64,000 nucleotides of DNA from Glutamicibacter sp002979865 (GTDB lineage Bacteria; Actinomycetota; Actinomycetes; Actinomycetales; Micrococcaceae), in the NCBI RefSeq assembly GCF_050030965.1, contig NZ_CP188297.1, forward strand, positions 1,860,001 to 1,924,000, written 5' to 3'. The position numbers and the translations under genes were made by a program. This document shows, one piece after another, positions 53,766 to 63,322 of this stretch (position 1 is the stretch's first letter; each line of letters begins with the position of its first letter). Below the pieces are notes generated by a model. It searched no databases. It was not told where the DNA came from and saw only the letters and a list, made by a program, of their open reading frames with translations.

Positions 53766-54295
53766 TTCCCCGGTGCAAGATTGAGCCGATCGCCGTGCTG
53801 CCTGGCGGGGTGGCTACTAGTCGTTCATCCTGAGTTTCCTCACGAGTACGGCAGTCTCGTAATTCGTTGTCACTTTCCGGTGTTTGAGTATTGGTGATCT
53901 CGAAATCGAGGACACTCGCACCGTTCTAAAGGGTCCGCCTCCTGCGCCACCCCGCGCTGGTTCCCATGAACCTGCTCGGCCTTGCAGTCCTGGCCCTCAC
54001 GGGTTGCCAAGCCGCAGCTACGGTGGCGGCTGCCTATTGCCGCTGCATTGCGATCAAGAATGGAAAAGGTACCGCACGCATCGATCTGGATGCCGGCGCC
54101 GGCTTGGATTCCTTGGCAGAAGTAACGTACGGCCAACTGGTCGAAGCATCCACGACTGCGATAGTGCGCTGCTTGCTTCCAAGCGTAGCTGGTTCGCGTC
54201 GAGAGCCACAGTGAAGTGCACTGAGCGGGGCCATGGGGATTGAAGAAATCAGCATGACCCGGTCATCATTCAACGAGTGAGCCGGGTTCCGCGGT
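53766..54295. other. Mostly non-coding stretch
   Basis: 530 bp. One plus-strand frame (53966-54214, 82 residues) begins like a lipoprotein (MNLLGLAVLALTGCQAAAT), but it lacks a ribosome site and any recognisable domain, so it is noted rather than called. The rest shows nothing. Confidence 0.4.
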
Positions 54296-55381
54296 TCAAT
54301 GCTTGGAGCTGACTAAAGCTGAGACTACGGCTGCCCCTAATTCTGCGGTTGACGCTTTGCCGCCCATATCCGGTGTAAGCACTGCTTGCCCTTGGGACAG
54401 CACGGACTCCATGGCATCGGTAATAGCAGTGGCGGCTTTGGTTTCACCTAGGTGATCCAACATCATGGCAGCGCACCAGATTTGTCCGACAGGGTTGGCA
54501 ATCCCCTTGCCGGCAATATCGGGTGCTGAGCCGTGCACGGGCTCAAACAAGCTCGGATATTTGCGTTCCGGATTGATGTTCCCGCTGGGTGCGATGCCGA
54601 TGGTTCCGGTGCAGGCAGGTCCCAAATCGGAGAGAATGTCGCCAAAGAGATTACTGGCGACAACGACGTCGAACCACTCGGGATGCATAACGAAATTGGC
54701 AGCCAGAATATCAATGTGGAACTTATCGACGTTTACGTCGGGATATGCGTAAGACATCTCCTGAACACGTTCGTCCCAGTACGGCATGGTGATAGAAATT
54801 CCGTTGCTCTTCGTCGCCGAGGTCAGATGCTTCTTCGGACGGCTTTGGGCCAGCTCGAATGCATACTTGAGAATTCGGTCTACTCCCGTGCGGCTCATGA
54901 CGGTTTCCTGCATGACGATTTCACGGTCGGTTCCGTCGAAGAGCTTTCCGCCGATACTGGAGTATTCGCCCTCGGTGTTCTCCCGCACGACATAGAAATC
55001 TACGTCCCCGGGCTTAGGAGTAGCCAACGGACTAGGCACACCCTCCAGAAGCTTGACTGGGCGCAGGCTCACGTACTGGTCGAAATGTCGCCTGAACTGC
55101 AGGAGGCTTCCCCAAAGCGAAACATGGTCGGGAACGACGTCCGGCCAGCCAACTGCTCCGAAGAAGATGGTGTCGAATCTATTGAGCTGTTCGAACCAGT
55201 TTTCCGGCAGCATTTTGCCATGCTGGCTGTAGTAGTTTGCTGATGCGAAATCGTAGTGCTCGTATTCGAGATTGAAGTCGAAGATTTCTGCAGCGGCATC
55301 CAGGACACGCAGGCCCTCCGGGACCACTTCGGTTCCGATTCCGTCGCCAGGAATGACAGCGACGCGATGAATTTTTGACAT
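54296..55381 (-). CDS. Tartrate/D-malate dehydrogenase (isocitrate dehydrogenase family)
   Basis: 361 residues. N-terminal AVIPGDGIGTEVVPEGLRVL, substrate loop YVSLRPVKLLEGVPSPLA, REN at FYVVRENTEGEYS, metal-site VVASNLFGDILSDL and GSAPDIAGKGIANPVG are typical of TDH/DmlA. It decarboxylates or oxidises tartrate, D-malate or related 2-hydroxy acids with NAD. Last gene of the tartrate operon, 38 bp from the hydroxyacid dehydrogenase. Start at MSKIHRV. Confidence 0.92.
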   Translation of the reverse strand: MSKIHRVAVIPGDGIGTEVVPEGLRVLDAAAEIFDFNLEYEHYDFASANYYSQHGKMLPENWFEQLNRFDTIFFGAVGWPDVVPDHVSLWGSLLQFRRHFDQYVSLRPVKLLEGVPSPLATPKPGDVDFYVVRENTEGEYSSIGGKLFDGTDREIVMQETVMSRTGVDRILKYAFELAQSRPKKHLTSATKSNGISITMPYWDERVQEMSYAYPDVNVDKFHIDILAANFVMHPEWFDVVVASNLFGDILSDLGPACTGTIGIAPSGNINPERKYPSLFEPVHGSAPDIAGKGIANPVGQIWCAAMMLDHLGETKAATAITDAMESVLSQGQAVLTPDMGGKASTAELGAAVVSALVSSKH

Positions 55382-55419
55382 GATTTTCCAATCTGCTTGT
55401 TGCATGGGGCAGAACACTG

Positions 55420-56358
55420 CTAGTTGACAGGATGATCCGGTTGGCGGTTGGCTAAGACGTCGATGACTGCCTGGGCGGCGATCATCCCGGCGCGTAATCG
55501 GGCTTCTACGGTCTGCCCTGCCAGATGGGATGTGATTATCAGATTTTCCAGTCCCCGAAGGGGGCTGGAATCCGTCATTGGTTCGTGGTCGAGAACGTCG
55601 AGCGCGGCACCTGCAATCGTGCCATTGCTAAGTGCGGCAGCCAGAGCGGACTCATTGATCAGCGATCCACGTGCAGTATTGATGATGATCGCCGAATCCT
55701 TCATCAGCTCAAACTTCGCCTCATCGACAAGCGGGCCAGTACCGCTTGCACGAGAATGCAGGGATAGATAATCGGCGGACTTGAACACTGTATCGAGGTC
55801 GGTGAAGCTAATTTCCCTATCTGAGCTGCTCGGATGTGCTGTGCTTACCAAGACTTTCATGCCCAGTGCGAGTCCCAGCTTTGCTGTGGCCTGCCCGCTC
55901 GGCCCGTACCCGATAATGCCCAAGGTTGCTCCATGCAATTCGTGGCCCGCTTTGCGTGGCCACTGCCCTAGCCGAACTGCGCTGGTGACATTCGCCAAAT
56001 GTCGTGCTGACATGATGAGAAGGCCGATGGCCATTTCAGCGACGGAATAATGATTGCTGCCTGGAGCGTTGCAGACTCGTACCCCATAGTGGCTTGCGGC
56101 TTGGACATCAATGGAGTCGTAGCCGACGCCGCTGCGGGCCAATACCTTGAGGCTGGGTGCTGAAGCCAGCATGTCTCGGGTAATTGGTTCACTGGCAATA
56201 ATTGCGGCGTCAAAACCGGTGAGCAAGGACATCTGCTGAGTAGTATCGCGCTTCGATTCAAACGGGGCGAAAGTTGTTTCGTGACCGTGCTGCTTGAGCA
56301 AATTGTCGATGTCGTCGTTGGGGCGAAGGTAGTCCGTGGTGATTAGCACGCGGCCCAT
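55420..56358 (-). CDS. D-2-hydroxyacid dehydrogenase
   Basis: 312 residues. The NAD motif LGIIGYGPSGQATAKLG is at about 144-160. Catalytic Arg lies in IINTARGSLINE, Glu in DVLDHEPM and His in ITSHLAGQTVEA. It resembles hydroxypyruvate/glyoxylate reductases. In a tartrate pathway it could reduce oxaloglycolate or hydroxypyruvate (inference). Upstream gap to the transporter is 176 bp and contains a weak hairpin (56437-56457). Confidence 0.9.
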   Translation of the reverse strand: MGRVLITTDYLRPNDDIDNLLKQHGHETTFAPFESKRDTTQQMSLLTGFDAAIIASEPITRDMLASAPSLKVLARSGVGYDSIDVQAASHYGVRVCNAPGSNHYSVAEMAIGLLIMSARHLANVTSAVRLGQWPRKAGHELHGATLGIIGYGPSGQATAKLGLALGMKVLVSTAHPSSSDREISFTDLDTVFKSADYLSLHSRASGTGPLVDEAKFELMKDSAIIINTARGSLINESALAAALSNGTIAGAALDVLDHEPMTDSSPLRGLENLIITSHLAGQTVEARLRAGMIAAQAVIDVLANRQPDHPVN

Positions 56359-56534
56359 GATTAGTGGTTCTCCATATTTGAAAGTAAAAATTGATATTCA
56401 TTGCAAGTCTGAACGTTGGGAATACAACTTCGGGACCCCGGCAGGGCGGCTGCCGGGAATCAATAGTTTCACGGCAGCAGCCCTGCCCCAGTGGCGGTCT
56501 GAGAATCATCTGATACTCGTGGCCCGCCATGGGC

Positions 56535-58229
56535 TTACTGGAAGTCAGCTGGAACGGACATCAGATCGATACCCCACAACACAGGAAGTAGGTAAAGAGC
56601 GGCGATGACAATCAGGGCCAACGCGATGAAGTTGAGCCACATTCCAACTCTGACCATTTCGGTGATCTTCACTTTTCCGGTGGCGTACAAGATCGCATTT
56701 GGTGGAGTGCCAACGGGAAGCATGAACGCGCAGTTGGCAGCCATAGCGCAAGGGACCATCAACGCATATGGGTGAATTCCCAGTGCCAGCGCGAAAGCTG
56801 CCATAACGGGGAGGATCATCGTTGCAGTGGCGGCGTTCGAGGTGATTTCGGTCAGGAAGAGGACAAGAGCGGTTGCCAAGATGATGATGACCACTACATT
56901 GGCACCGTCGAGCACGCGCAGCTGGTCACCGATCCAACTCGACAGGCCGCTTTCGACAAAGCCTGCGGCAATGGCTAGGCCACCGCCGAACAGCAGGAGG
57001 ATTCCCCACGGGATCTTCCTCGAATCATCCCAGTTCAAGATCTTCGGTTGCTCGGCCTGCCGTGTGGGAAGCATGAATAGCACCACTGTCGCCATGATGG
57101 CGATAATGCCGTCGCTGATTCCCGGCAATAAGTCTTCCCAGATGAATGAACGGGTGACCCACAAGAAGGCAGCTCCGAGGAAGATCGACATGACAGCCTT
57201 TTCTTCGCGTGACATGCCACCCAGTGCATTGCGTTCGCTTTTAATGAGTTCCGCACCGCCTGGAAGATGCTTGAATTTCACTTTGAAGGCCACATGGGTC
57301 AAGTAGAACCAGGTGAAAGCCAGAAGCAGGATAACGATAGGGATTCCGAAGAGCATCCAACCGCCGAAGGAAACTGATTGGTCAAAAAGCTCGCCTGAAG
57401 TTGCGGCGAAAATGGCCAGTGGTGGTGTGCCAATGAGGGTGCCGAGGCCACCGATAGTAGCCGCGTAGGCAATACCGAAAACTATGGATTTCTCGAATTT
57501 CGACAAATCTGCAGCATGCTCACCGCCACGAAGGGAACGCGCGGCCTGATAGGCGACCGCCAAGCCCACGGGGATCATCATCATTGTTGCCGCTGTATTG
57601 GAAACCCACATCGACAAGAATGCTGTTGCCACCATGAAACCGAGAACAATGCGTTTAGGGCTGGTGCCGATTGCTGAGACAATCGCCAGGGCGATGCGCT
57701 GGTGCAAATTCCACTTCTCCATTGCGATCGCCAAGGAGAACCCGCCAATGAACAAGAAGATAATGTCATTGCCGTATGCGGAGACAACCAGATCCCCGTC
57801 CAGGCCACCCGTCAGGGGAAGGAGCACCACTGGCAAGAGGGAGGTAACTGGAATGGGTATGGCCTCAGTGATCCACCAGGTGGCGACCCAAAGCGTCACG
57901 GCAAGTACCGCTTGGCCTTGCGGCGAAAGGCCTTCGGGGGAGAAGAAGAACATTGCCACGATGAACAGCAGGGGTCCGAGAATCAGGCCGACAATGCGTG
58001 AAGGCGTATAACCGGGGCCGGGGCCTTCGGGGTTGGCGTTGGCACCAGGAAGCAGGTCGGTATTCTTTGCTGGGGCGTCGTCGCCCTGCAGGAGCTGCGC
58101 GGCCTGATTACTCATGACAAGTTGGGATTCAGTGCGGTGCCGGAATTTGGGAAGGGATAGCAGGCTTTTGGTCTGTCGGTGCGAGTTCCATAGGCTTCCC
58201 CAGAGGGAATGCAGAGCAGGATTTTCCAT
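56535..58229 (-). CDS. SLC13/DASS family anion:Na+ symporter
   Basis: 564 residues with about twelve membrane segments. DASS motifs: TEAIPIPVTSLLPVVLLPL near 125, SNTAATMMMIP near 215, GGLGTLIGTPP near 270, ITSNAATATMILP near 470 and ANCAFMLPVGTPPNAI near 505. These carry di- and tricarboxylates, so tartrate import is likely here. The start at 58229 gives a 38-residue basic extension; ATG 58115 (MSNQAAQ) is the alternative. Confidence 0.92.
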   Translation of the reverse strand: MENPALHSLWGSLWNSHRQTKSLLSLPKFRHRTESQLVMSNQAAQLLQGDDAPAKNTDLLPGANANPEGPGPGYTPSRIVGLILGPLLFIVAMFFFSPEGLSPQGQAVLAVTLWVATWWITEAIPIPVTSLLPVVLLPLTGGLDGDLVVSAYGNDIIFLFIGGFSLAIAMEKWNLHQRIALAIVSAIGTSPKRIVLGFMVATAFLSMWVSNTAATMMMIPVGLAVAYQAARSLRGGEHAADLSKFEKSIVFGIAYAATIGGLGTLIGTPPLAIFAATSGELFDQSVSFGGWMLFGIPIVILLLAFTWFYLTHVAFKVKFKHLPGGAELIKSERNALGGMSREEKAVMSIFLGAAFLWVTRSFIWEDLLPGISDGIIAIMATVVLFMLPTRQAEQPKILNWDDSRKIPWGILLLFGGGLAIAAGFVESGLSSWIGDQLRVLDGANVVVIIILATALVLFLTEITSNAATATMILPVMAAFALALGIHPYALMVPCAMAANCAFMLPVGTPPNAILYATGKVKITEMVRVGMWLNFIALALIVIAALYLLPVLWGIDLMSVPADFQ

Positions 58230-58428
58230 GGCGGCACTTTCTAAGATTGGTTGTTAGAAGGGTATGACGAATAGGCCGAACTTTGCGTAAAGGTTCCCAG
58301 AATGCGGGAGAGCTGATGGGGCAGCTGAAAACGAAACGGAGCCGCGTACCGAGAACGGGAGTGGCCAGGCTGCGTTCAGAGGGGCACTAGAGCGTGCAGG
58401 AAAAACTTAATTCGAGAAGAACTGGGGG

Positions 58429-58468
58429 CGGCGATTCCCGTAGACCCGGATGGCAACGGGAATCGCCG
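58429..58468 (-). terminator. Stem-loop right after the dehydratase gene
   Basis: Perfect 13-bp arms (CGGCGATTCCCGT and complement) with a 14-nt loop, 5 bp past the stop. No T run follows at once, so it may be an attenuator or mRNA stabiliser between dehydratase and transporter. Confidence 0.5.
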
Positions 58469-58472
58469 TTGA

Positions 58473-59660
58473 TTAGTGAGCTAGAACCGGCTGCTTAGTG
58501 TGCAAAGCACGCAGGAGCTCGTAGAACTCTGCCTTGCCTTCGAGCCCGATACCTGGCAGTTCGCCGGGTGCCACTCGGCTGTTGACGATGACTGCGTCGT
58601 CGGTGAAGCCGCCGGTGGGCTGGAACTCGCCCGGGTAGGATTCGTTGCCGCCGAGCTTGAGGGCTGCGGCGATGTGCAGGGAGAACTGGTGCCCGCCGTG
58701 CGGAATGCAGCGGCGTGAGGACCAGCCGTGCTGGGCCAGCATGTCCTGGATCCGTCGGTATTCGGTTAGTCCGTAGCTCAGCGCTGGGTCCACCTGGATG
58801 TAGTCGCGATCCGGGCGCATTCCGCCGTGGCGGATCAAGTTGCGGGCGTCTTGGAGGGAGAAGAGATTCTCCCCGGTGGCGATGGGGTTCTTGTAGTTCT
58901 CGGACAGCGTGGCGTTCAGCGAGTAGTCCAACGGATCGCCGACTTCTTCGTACCAGAACAGATTGTACTTATCGATGGCCTTGCCGTATTCCAGCGCGGT
59001 TTCGAGATCGAATTTTCCGTTGACATCCACCATCAGGCGGGTTCCGTCACCATCGAGGACTTCCAAGACAGCTTCGATGCGCTTGATGTCATCGGCGAGG
59101 TCAGTGCCACCGATTTTCATCTTGACGATGTCGTAGCCTGCGTCTAGGAATCCGCGCATCTCGTTCTGCAGGTCTTCCAGTGTCTTGCCCGGGGCATAGT
59201 AGCCGCCGGCGGCGTAGACAAAGACGTCTTCATCCGGGTTGCCATCGCCGTAATGATCGGAGATCCACCGGTATAGAGGCACTCCGGCGATCTTCGCGGC
59301 CAAGTCATGCAGTGCCATATCCGCTACGCCCACCGCAACCGAGCGCTCGCCGTGGCCGCCGGGCTTTTCATTGCCCATCATGATGTCCCAAGCCTTCTCG
59401 GGGGACAGCTCATCTGCATCGTCCAGTAGATCCTCAGGTGCGGCATTGAGCAGTCGTGGAATCATGCGTTCTTCGAGGATCGCCGTGGCGTTATAGCGTC
59501 CATTGGAATTGAATCCATAACCAACCAGCGGTTTTCCGTCAACGATGACGTCGCTGACGAGTGCAAGAATCGTGCAGTCCATTTTGCTGAAGTCGATGTA
59601 TGCGTTGCGCATGGACGAGCTGATAGGGATAGTTCCGGTGTGTGCAGAGACAATTTTCAC
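58473..59660 (-). CDS. tarD: D-tartrate dehydratase (enolase superfamily)
   Basis: 395 residues closely matching the Bradyrhizobium D-tartrate dehydratase pattern: RNAYIDFSKM, VGYGFNSNGRYN, NEKPGGHGERSVAVG, FVYAAGGYY, VKMKIGG (catalytic Lys), FWYEEVGDPLDY, ATGENLFSLQDARNL and RCIPHGGHQFSLHIAAALKL (catalytic His). It dehydrates D-tartrate to oxaloacetate with Mg. It heads the catabolic operon and is divergent from the GntR gene. Confidence 0.93.
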   Translation of the reverse strand: MKIVSAHTGTIPISSSMRNAYIDFSKMDCTILALVSDVIVDGKPLVGYGFNSNGRYNATAILEERMIPRLLNAAPEDLLDDADELSPEKAWDIMMGNEKPGGHGERSVAVGVADMALHDLAAKIAGVPLYRWISDHYGDGNPDEDVFVYAAGGYYAPGKTLEDLQNEMRGFLDAGYDIVKMKIGGTDLADDIKRIEAVLEVLDGDGTRLMVDVNGKFDLETALEYGKAIDKYNLFWYEEVGDPLDYSLNATLSENYKNPIATGENLFSLQDARNLIRHGGMRPDRDYIQVDPALSYGLTEYRRIQDMLAQHGWSSRRCIPHGGHQFSLHIAAALKLGGNESYPGEFQPTGGFTDDAVIVNSRVAPGELPGIGLEGKAEFYELLRALHTKQPVLAH

Positions 59661-59686
59661 GATGTTTCCTTCTCTCGGGAGTTCCG

Positions 59687-59716
59687 CTTATAAGGCTCTT
59701 ATAAGAGTCTTATAAG
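59687..59716. promoter_or_regulatory. Triple CTTATAAG operator
   Basis: Three perfect CTTATAAG palindromes start at 59687, 59698 and 59709, exactly 11 bp apart, all on one DNA face. They lie between tarD (27 bp away) and the GntR gene. A looser ATAAG half site is near 59770. Confidence 0.75.
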
Positions 59717-59789
59717 ATATTTAGGTACACTATACTGAAAGTGATGCGGGGCACAACCCCTGAGTCCATATAAGAACAAGTAGGGAAAA

Positions 59790-60518
59790 ATGAGTGCAAC
59801 GAGTACCTTCAGCAGCAAGGGTGCTATGGCATACAGCGAATTGCGCCGCCGGATTGTCTCAGGCGAATTGAAGCCAAGCTCGCGTCTATCGCAGTACGAC
59901 CTCGCTGAAGAGATGGGCATGAGTATCACCCCATTGCGCGAAGCGATCAGGCAGCTGGCCAGTGAGGACTGGGTGGAGATGGATACGCACCGCGATGTTC
60001 GCGTGTCGCCTATGAGCGGTTCTGAGGCTCGTCAGCTGCTTGAAGTTCGCCTTTCAATGGAGCCGGTAGCGACACAACTCGCGGCGCTGCGTCGTACTGA
60101 CCGTGATATTGAGGAAATGAAGAGAACTGCAGCCGAGCTCCTGCCCGTAACGCGTACCTGGGGTGAGGAAGCGGTCGCTGCGCACCGGGCGTTTCATCGT
60201 GCAATTTATGTCGCGTCGCATAATGACGTCATGATCCGGCTGCTCGATGACCTATGGGATAAGACTGACAGGTATCGCCGCGTGGGACTGGAGCTGCCGG
60301 CCGGAAATGAGCCAAGAACACTCGATCTAAACCAGCACCACGAGATTCTCGATCTGGTGATTGCCGGCGACGCTATGAGTGCTGCTGAACTGTCTCATGC
60401 CCACATCGTCAATAGCCTGACCGCTGCCGTGACCGGCGCATTGGAAGATCGCGAATACCGCATTTCCGGCGAAGTCCCGCAGTCACTGTGGGGTCCGTCA
60501 AATGTTGGAACTATCTGA
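59790..60518 (+). CDS. GntR family regulator, FCD type
   Basis: 242 residues. The winged helix (SRLSQYDLAEEMGMSITPLR, then EAIRQLASEDWVEMDTHRD) is followed by an FCD domain with candidate metal/carboxylate ligands (EVRLSMEPVA, AHRAFHRAIY, NQHHEIL). AGTAGGG precedes the ATG. It is the obvious repressor of the tartrate operon through the CTTATAAG array. Confidence 0.9.
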   Translation: MSATSTFSSKGAMAYSELRRRIVSGELKPSSRLSQYDLAEEMGMSITPLREAIRQLASEDWVEMDTHRDVRVSPMSGSEARQLLEVRLSMEPVATQLAALRRTDRDIEEMKRTAAELLPVTRTWGEEAVAAHRAFHRAIYVASHNDVMIRLLDDLWDKTDRYRRVGLELPAGNEPRTLDLNQHHEILDLVIAGDAMSAAELSHAHIVNSLTAAVTGALEDREYRISGEVPQSLWGPSNVGTI

Positions 60519-61211
60519 TCGAAATTGCTGGATCACCTGTGAGTCTCGAAAGTCGTGATCTGCGCTGGCAATAATCGTCCAAGGGGTAATGAATGCTTGC
60601 GCTTGTGCCTGCGCGGTAGCTGCGTCGGCTGACCGCGGATGGCAATGCCCAATAAAGTGAGATAGAAAAACGCTGACGTAGGCGTAGTTTGCCGCATCAT
60701 TGCTTGCGGCAGGCATCCGATGCCAGCTGGTGCTTCAAGGTGTTGGAATTCTCCACTGTAGTGAAGGCAGCAGGCATGGCTTGCGGTATCGCGTGCCCTC
60801 GGGCCAACCGCGAAGTGGATTCGGCTACTCGTGAATGGATCTGGTTTAAGTGCTGTCGAGAATCCCACCGGGCGCCGCGGATGCAAGTCGTGCGACCGAC
60901 TGGCTGCAATTCTCGAGCGCACGGCCTTTGGGCCTCCGCTACCCGCCGCAGTGGAGCTGTTTGCGTTATTTGGCGCGGGGGATGCTCCACTAAGAGCCAT
61001 CCGTTGGTGATGCACCTGATTGAACGCCCGAGGTGAACGGTGCGAATTAGTGGCCGGCCTAGGCAGGCCCACCGACGACCCCGCGCTGGACAATAACTTC
61101 TTGAACTGGCACGATTGCGCGCCGATGAGCCGGAATATCGGCGGGCTGCGCAGAATGCGGCAGGAGGGCAACCCAGCACTCCTACCGCATTCCGCGTTTA
61201 TGATTCTGGGA
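60519..61211. other. Unassigned stretch
   Basis: About 690 bp. Several frames of 60-210 codons overlap on both strands, but none has a ribosome site, domain or sensible composition. It may be decayed coding sequence; I recognise nothing in it. Confidence 0.45.
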
Positions 61212-62435
61212 TCAACCTGCCAGTGGCCGGGGTTTGACCAGCACCAGGATCACGGCGCCGAGCACGGCGGTGAGACCGCCAAAAACCAGAGCGGTTTGCA
61301 CGCCCGCACCATCAACCAGGAGCCCGCCCAGGAATGCACCGAGGGCGACCGCCACCTGGAACACCCCTGTTTGGAGCCCACCGATGCTCTCGAGGCGGTC
61401 CGGTTCGGCTCGTGCTAGCCAGGCCGAGAAGATGGTAGGCAAAGCGCCGAAACCGGCTCCCCAGAGTGCGGCGGCGACGAAGAGCAGACCGGTGCTGCTG
61501 CCGAGCTGGGCGAAGCCGATCATTGCTAGACCGAGCAGCAGCGGGAAGATCAGCGAAGCGCCGCGCAGCATGCGGTCAGCCAGCGGCCCGGCGACCACGT
61601 TGCCGCCCACGATTCCCAGACCGTACACCAGCAGCAGGGCCGCGAGTTGCTCCGGATCCAGTCCGCCCAACCCGGTGGCCGCAGGGCGGATGTAGGTGAA
61701 GCCAGCGAAGTGCCCGGCACCCATCAGGGCCAGGGTGAACAGGCAGATGGCAATCAGCCGGGAACGCAGGGTCTGCCCCAGCGCTCGGAAGCCTCCCGAA
61801 GGGCCGGCCAGGACCGATGGCAGGGTGACTGCCTGGATGATGACCGCGAGGATGCTCACGCCGGCGGCCAGCACGAATACCGCGCGCCAGCCCCACACCT
61901 CGCCGAGCAGCGTGCCCAGCGGGACGGCGGCAACGGTGGCCAGCGAGACGCCGAGGTTCACGACCGTCAAGCCCAGTCCGAGCTTCGCGGGCGGAACCAG
62001 CCTCGCGGTGATCGAGATCGCCAGCGACCAGAAGCCGCCAATCGCGATGCCCAGCAGGACGCGGGCCGCGAGCAGGACCGGGTAAGCCGGGGCGAACGCC
62101 ACCAGCAGGTTGGAAGCCACTGCAAGGGCCGAGAGGATGATCATCAGGCGCCGACGGTCCATTTGCGGGATCAGGACGGGAACGAGCAGGCCGGAAACCG
62201 CTGCGACGATGGCGGTGATGGCGACGGACTGGCCGGCCAGGCCCTCTGTCACCGACAGATCCGCGGCAACCCGGGAGAGCAGGCTTGTCGGCAGGAATTC
62301 GGCCATCACGAGGGCGAAGACGCCCACGCCCAGCGAGGCTACCGCCGCCCATGATGCGCTCTGCGCCGGGGCTGGATTGCCGGAGGATGATCGGCCGCCG
62401 ACTTCCTGTATTGCTGTCGATTCGTGAGGAGTCAC
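61212..62435 (-). CDS. MFS transporter (AraJ/drug exporter group)
   Basis: 407 residues with twelve membrane segments. The DHA1-type features are ALVMAEFLPTSLLSRVAADL, GLAGQSVAITAIVAAVSGLL and ARVLLGIAIGGFWSLAISIT. These export sugars, amino-acid derivatives or drugs. It is 46 bp from the NADP-binding oxidoreductase on the same strand and probably cotranscribed with the flavin enzymes. Confidence 0.9.
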   Translation of the reverse strand: MTPHESTAIQEVGGRSSSGNPAPAQSASWAAVASLGVGVFALVMAEFLPTSLLSRVAADLSVTEGLAGQSVAITAIVAAVSGLLVPVLIPQMDRRRLMIILSALAVASNLLVAFAPAYPVLLAARVLLGIAIGGFWSLAISITARLVPPAKLGLGLTVVNLGVSLATVAAVPLGTLLGEVWGWRAVFVLAAGVSILAVIIQAVTLPSVLAGPSGGFRALGQTLRSRLIAICLFTLALMGAGHFAGFTYIRPAATGLGGLDPEQLAALLLVYGLGIVGGNVVAGPLADRMLRGASLIFPLLLGLAMIGFAQLGSSTGLLFVAAALWGAGFGALPTIFSAWLARAEPDRLESIGGLQTGVFQVAVALGAFLGGLLVDGAGVQTALVFGGLTAVLGAVILVLVKPRPLAG

Positions 62436-62481
62436 TCGTTATTCTTCCTGGTTTGTAGGGTGAAGTGTGGCGTCTGCCGCG

Positions 62482-63226
62482 TCAGCTGTAGCAGGCGCGG
62501 TTGATCGCGACGAGGAACTTGCCATCCGGGGTGCCTCCGGCGGCGATGTAGCCGCCGATGGCCTCCATGGCCAGATCCCGGCGCTGCGGCACGCGCTCCT
62601 TGTCCGCGGCTGCCAGGAAGGCGGGCATCGCCTCGCGCGTACGATCCGTGCAGTACACCGGGGAGCCGGGCTGCTGGCGCCAGGACTCGGCGAGGACCCC
62701 GGCATCGACGGCATCGAAGCCGGTTTCTTCGACCAGGGACATCGCGAGGCTCCGGTGGTCCTCACGGTCGGCCGCCACCGGAATGGCCGCCCGGTCCGCA
62801 TGGCCCGCCTCGGTGGCTTTCGTATTGAAAGACTGGGAGGTGATGGCATTCCAGGCTTTGGTGACGGGGCGGCCGAACAACTGCGATAACCAGGCGCTCT
62901 CAGGCTGCCCGGCCTCAAAGGCGGGGATTATGCCGTCACGGAACGGGTAGTAGTTGGAGGTGTCGATGACCACCGCGGATCCGGGGGGCGCGCCGGACGT
63001 AGGCGGCGATGTCCTTGTTGCGGTTCATCGGAACCGAAAGGATCAGGACATCAACGCCGTTGGCAACTTCGTCGGCGTTGACCGCTCGCGCACCGGCGCT
63101 CAAGGCCGCGGCGGGGATGGTCTGCGGGCCGCGGGAATTCGCGATGGTGACGCTGTGTCCGTGGCGGCTGAGCCGCCGGGCGATGGTCGAGCCGATCGAG
63201 CCGGCGCCGATGATTCCGATTTCCAT
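62482..63226 (-). pseudogene. NADP-binding oxidoreductase (F420-dependent NADP reductase-like), frameshifted
   Basis: The first part (MEIGIIGAGSIGSTIARRLS, then SVPMNRNKDIAAYVRR) is a Rossmann NADP domain. The continuation (VVIDTSNYYPFRDG, then ESAWLSQLFGRPVTKAWNA) is in another frame. Removing one base from the run of six at 62983-62988 restores RRAPGSAVVIDTSNYYP, a protein of about 247 residues. Either a true mutation or a consensus error. It sits between flavin reductase and MFS genes. Confidence 0.8.
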
Positions 63227-63322
63227 AATTCTCCTTTGCGGGATCTGTGCTTCTCAATTCTCAACCTTGCCATTGATGTGAATGTCAAGTCCCGAGTCTG
63301 CGAATGTGACCAAAACGTGGTG

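Noticed and set aside
53966..54214. 82-codon frame with a lipoprotein-like start
   Set aside because: No ribosome site and a low-complexity body; the signal-like start could be chance in this GC-rich DNA.
60533..61171. 212-codon minus-strand frame in the gap after the GntR gene
   Set aside because: Composition is Ser/Arg/His-rich with no domain; a competing frame on each strand is equally long.
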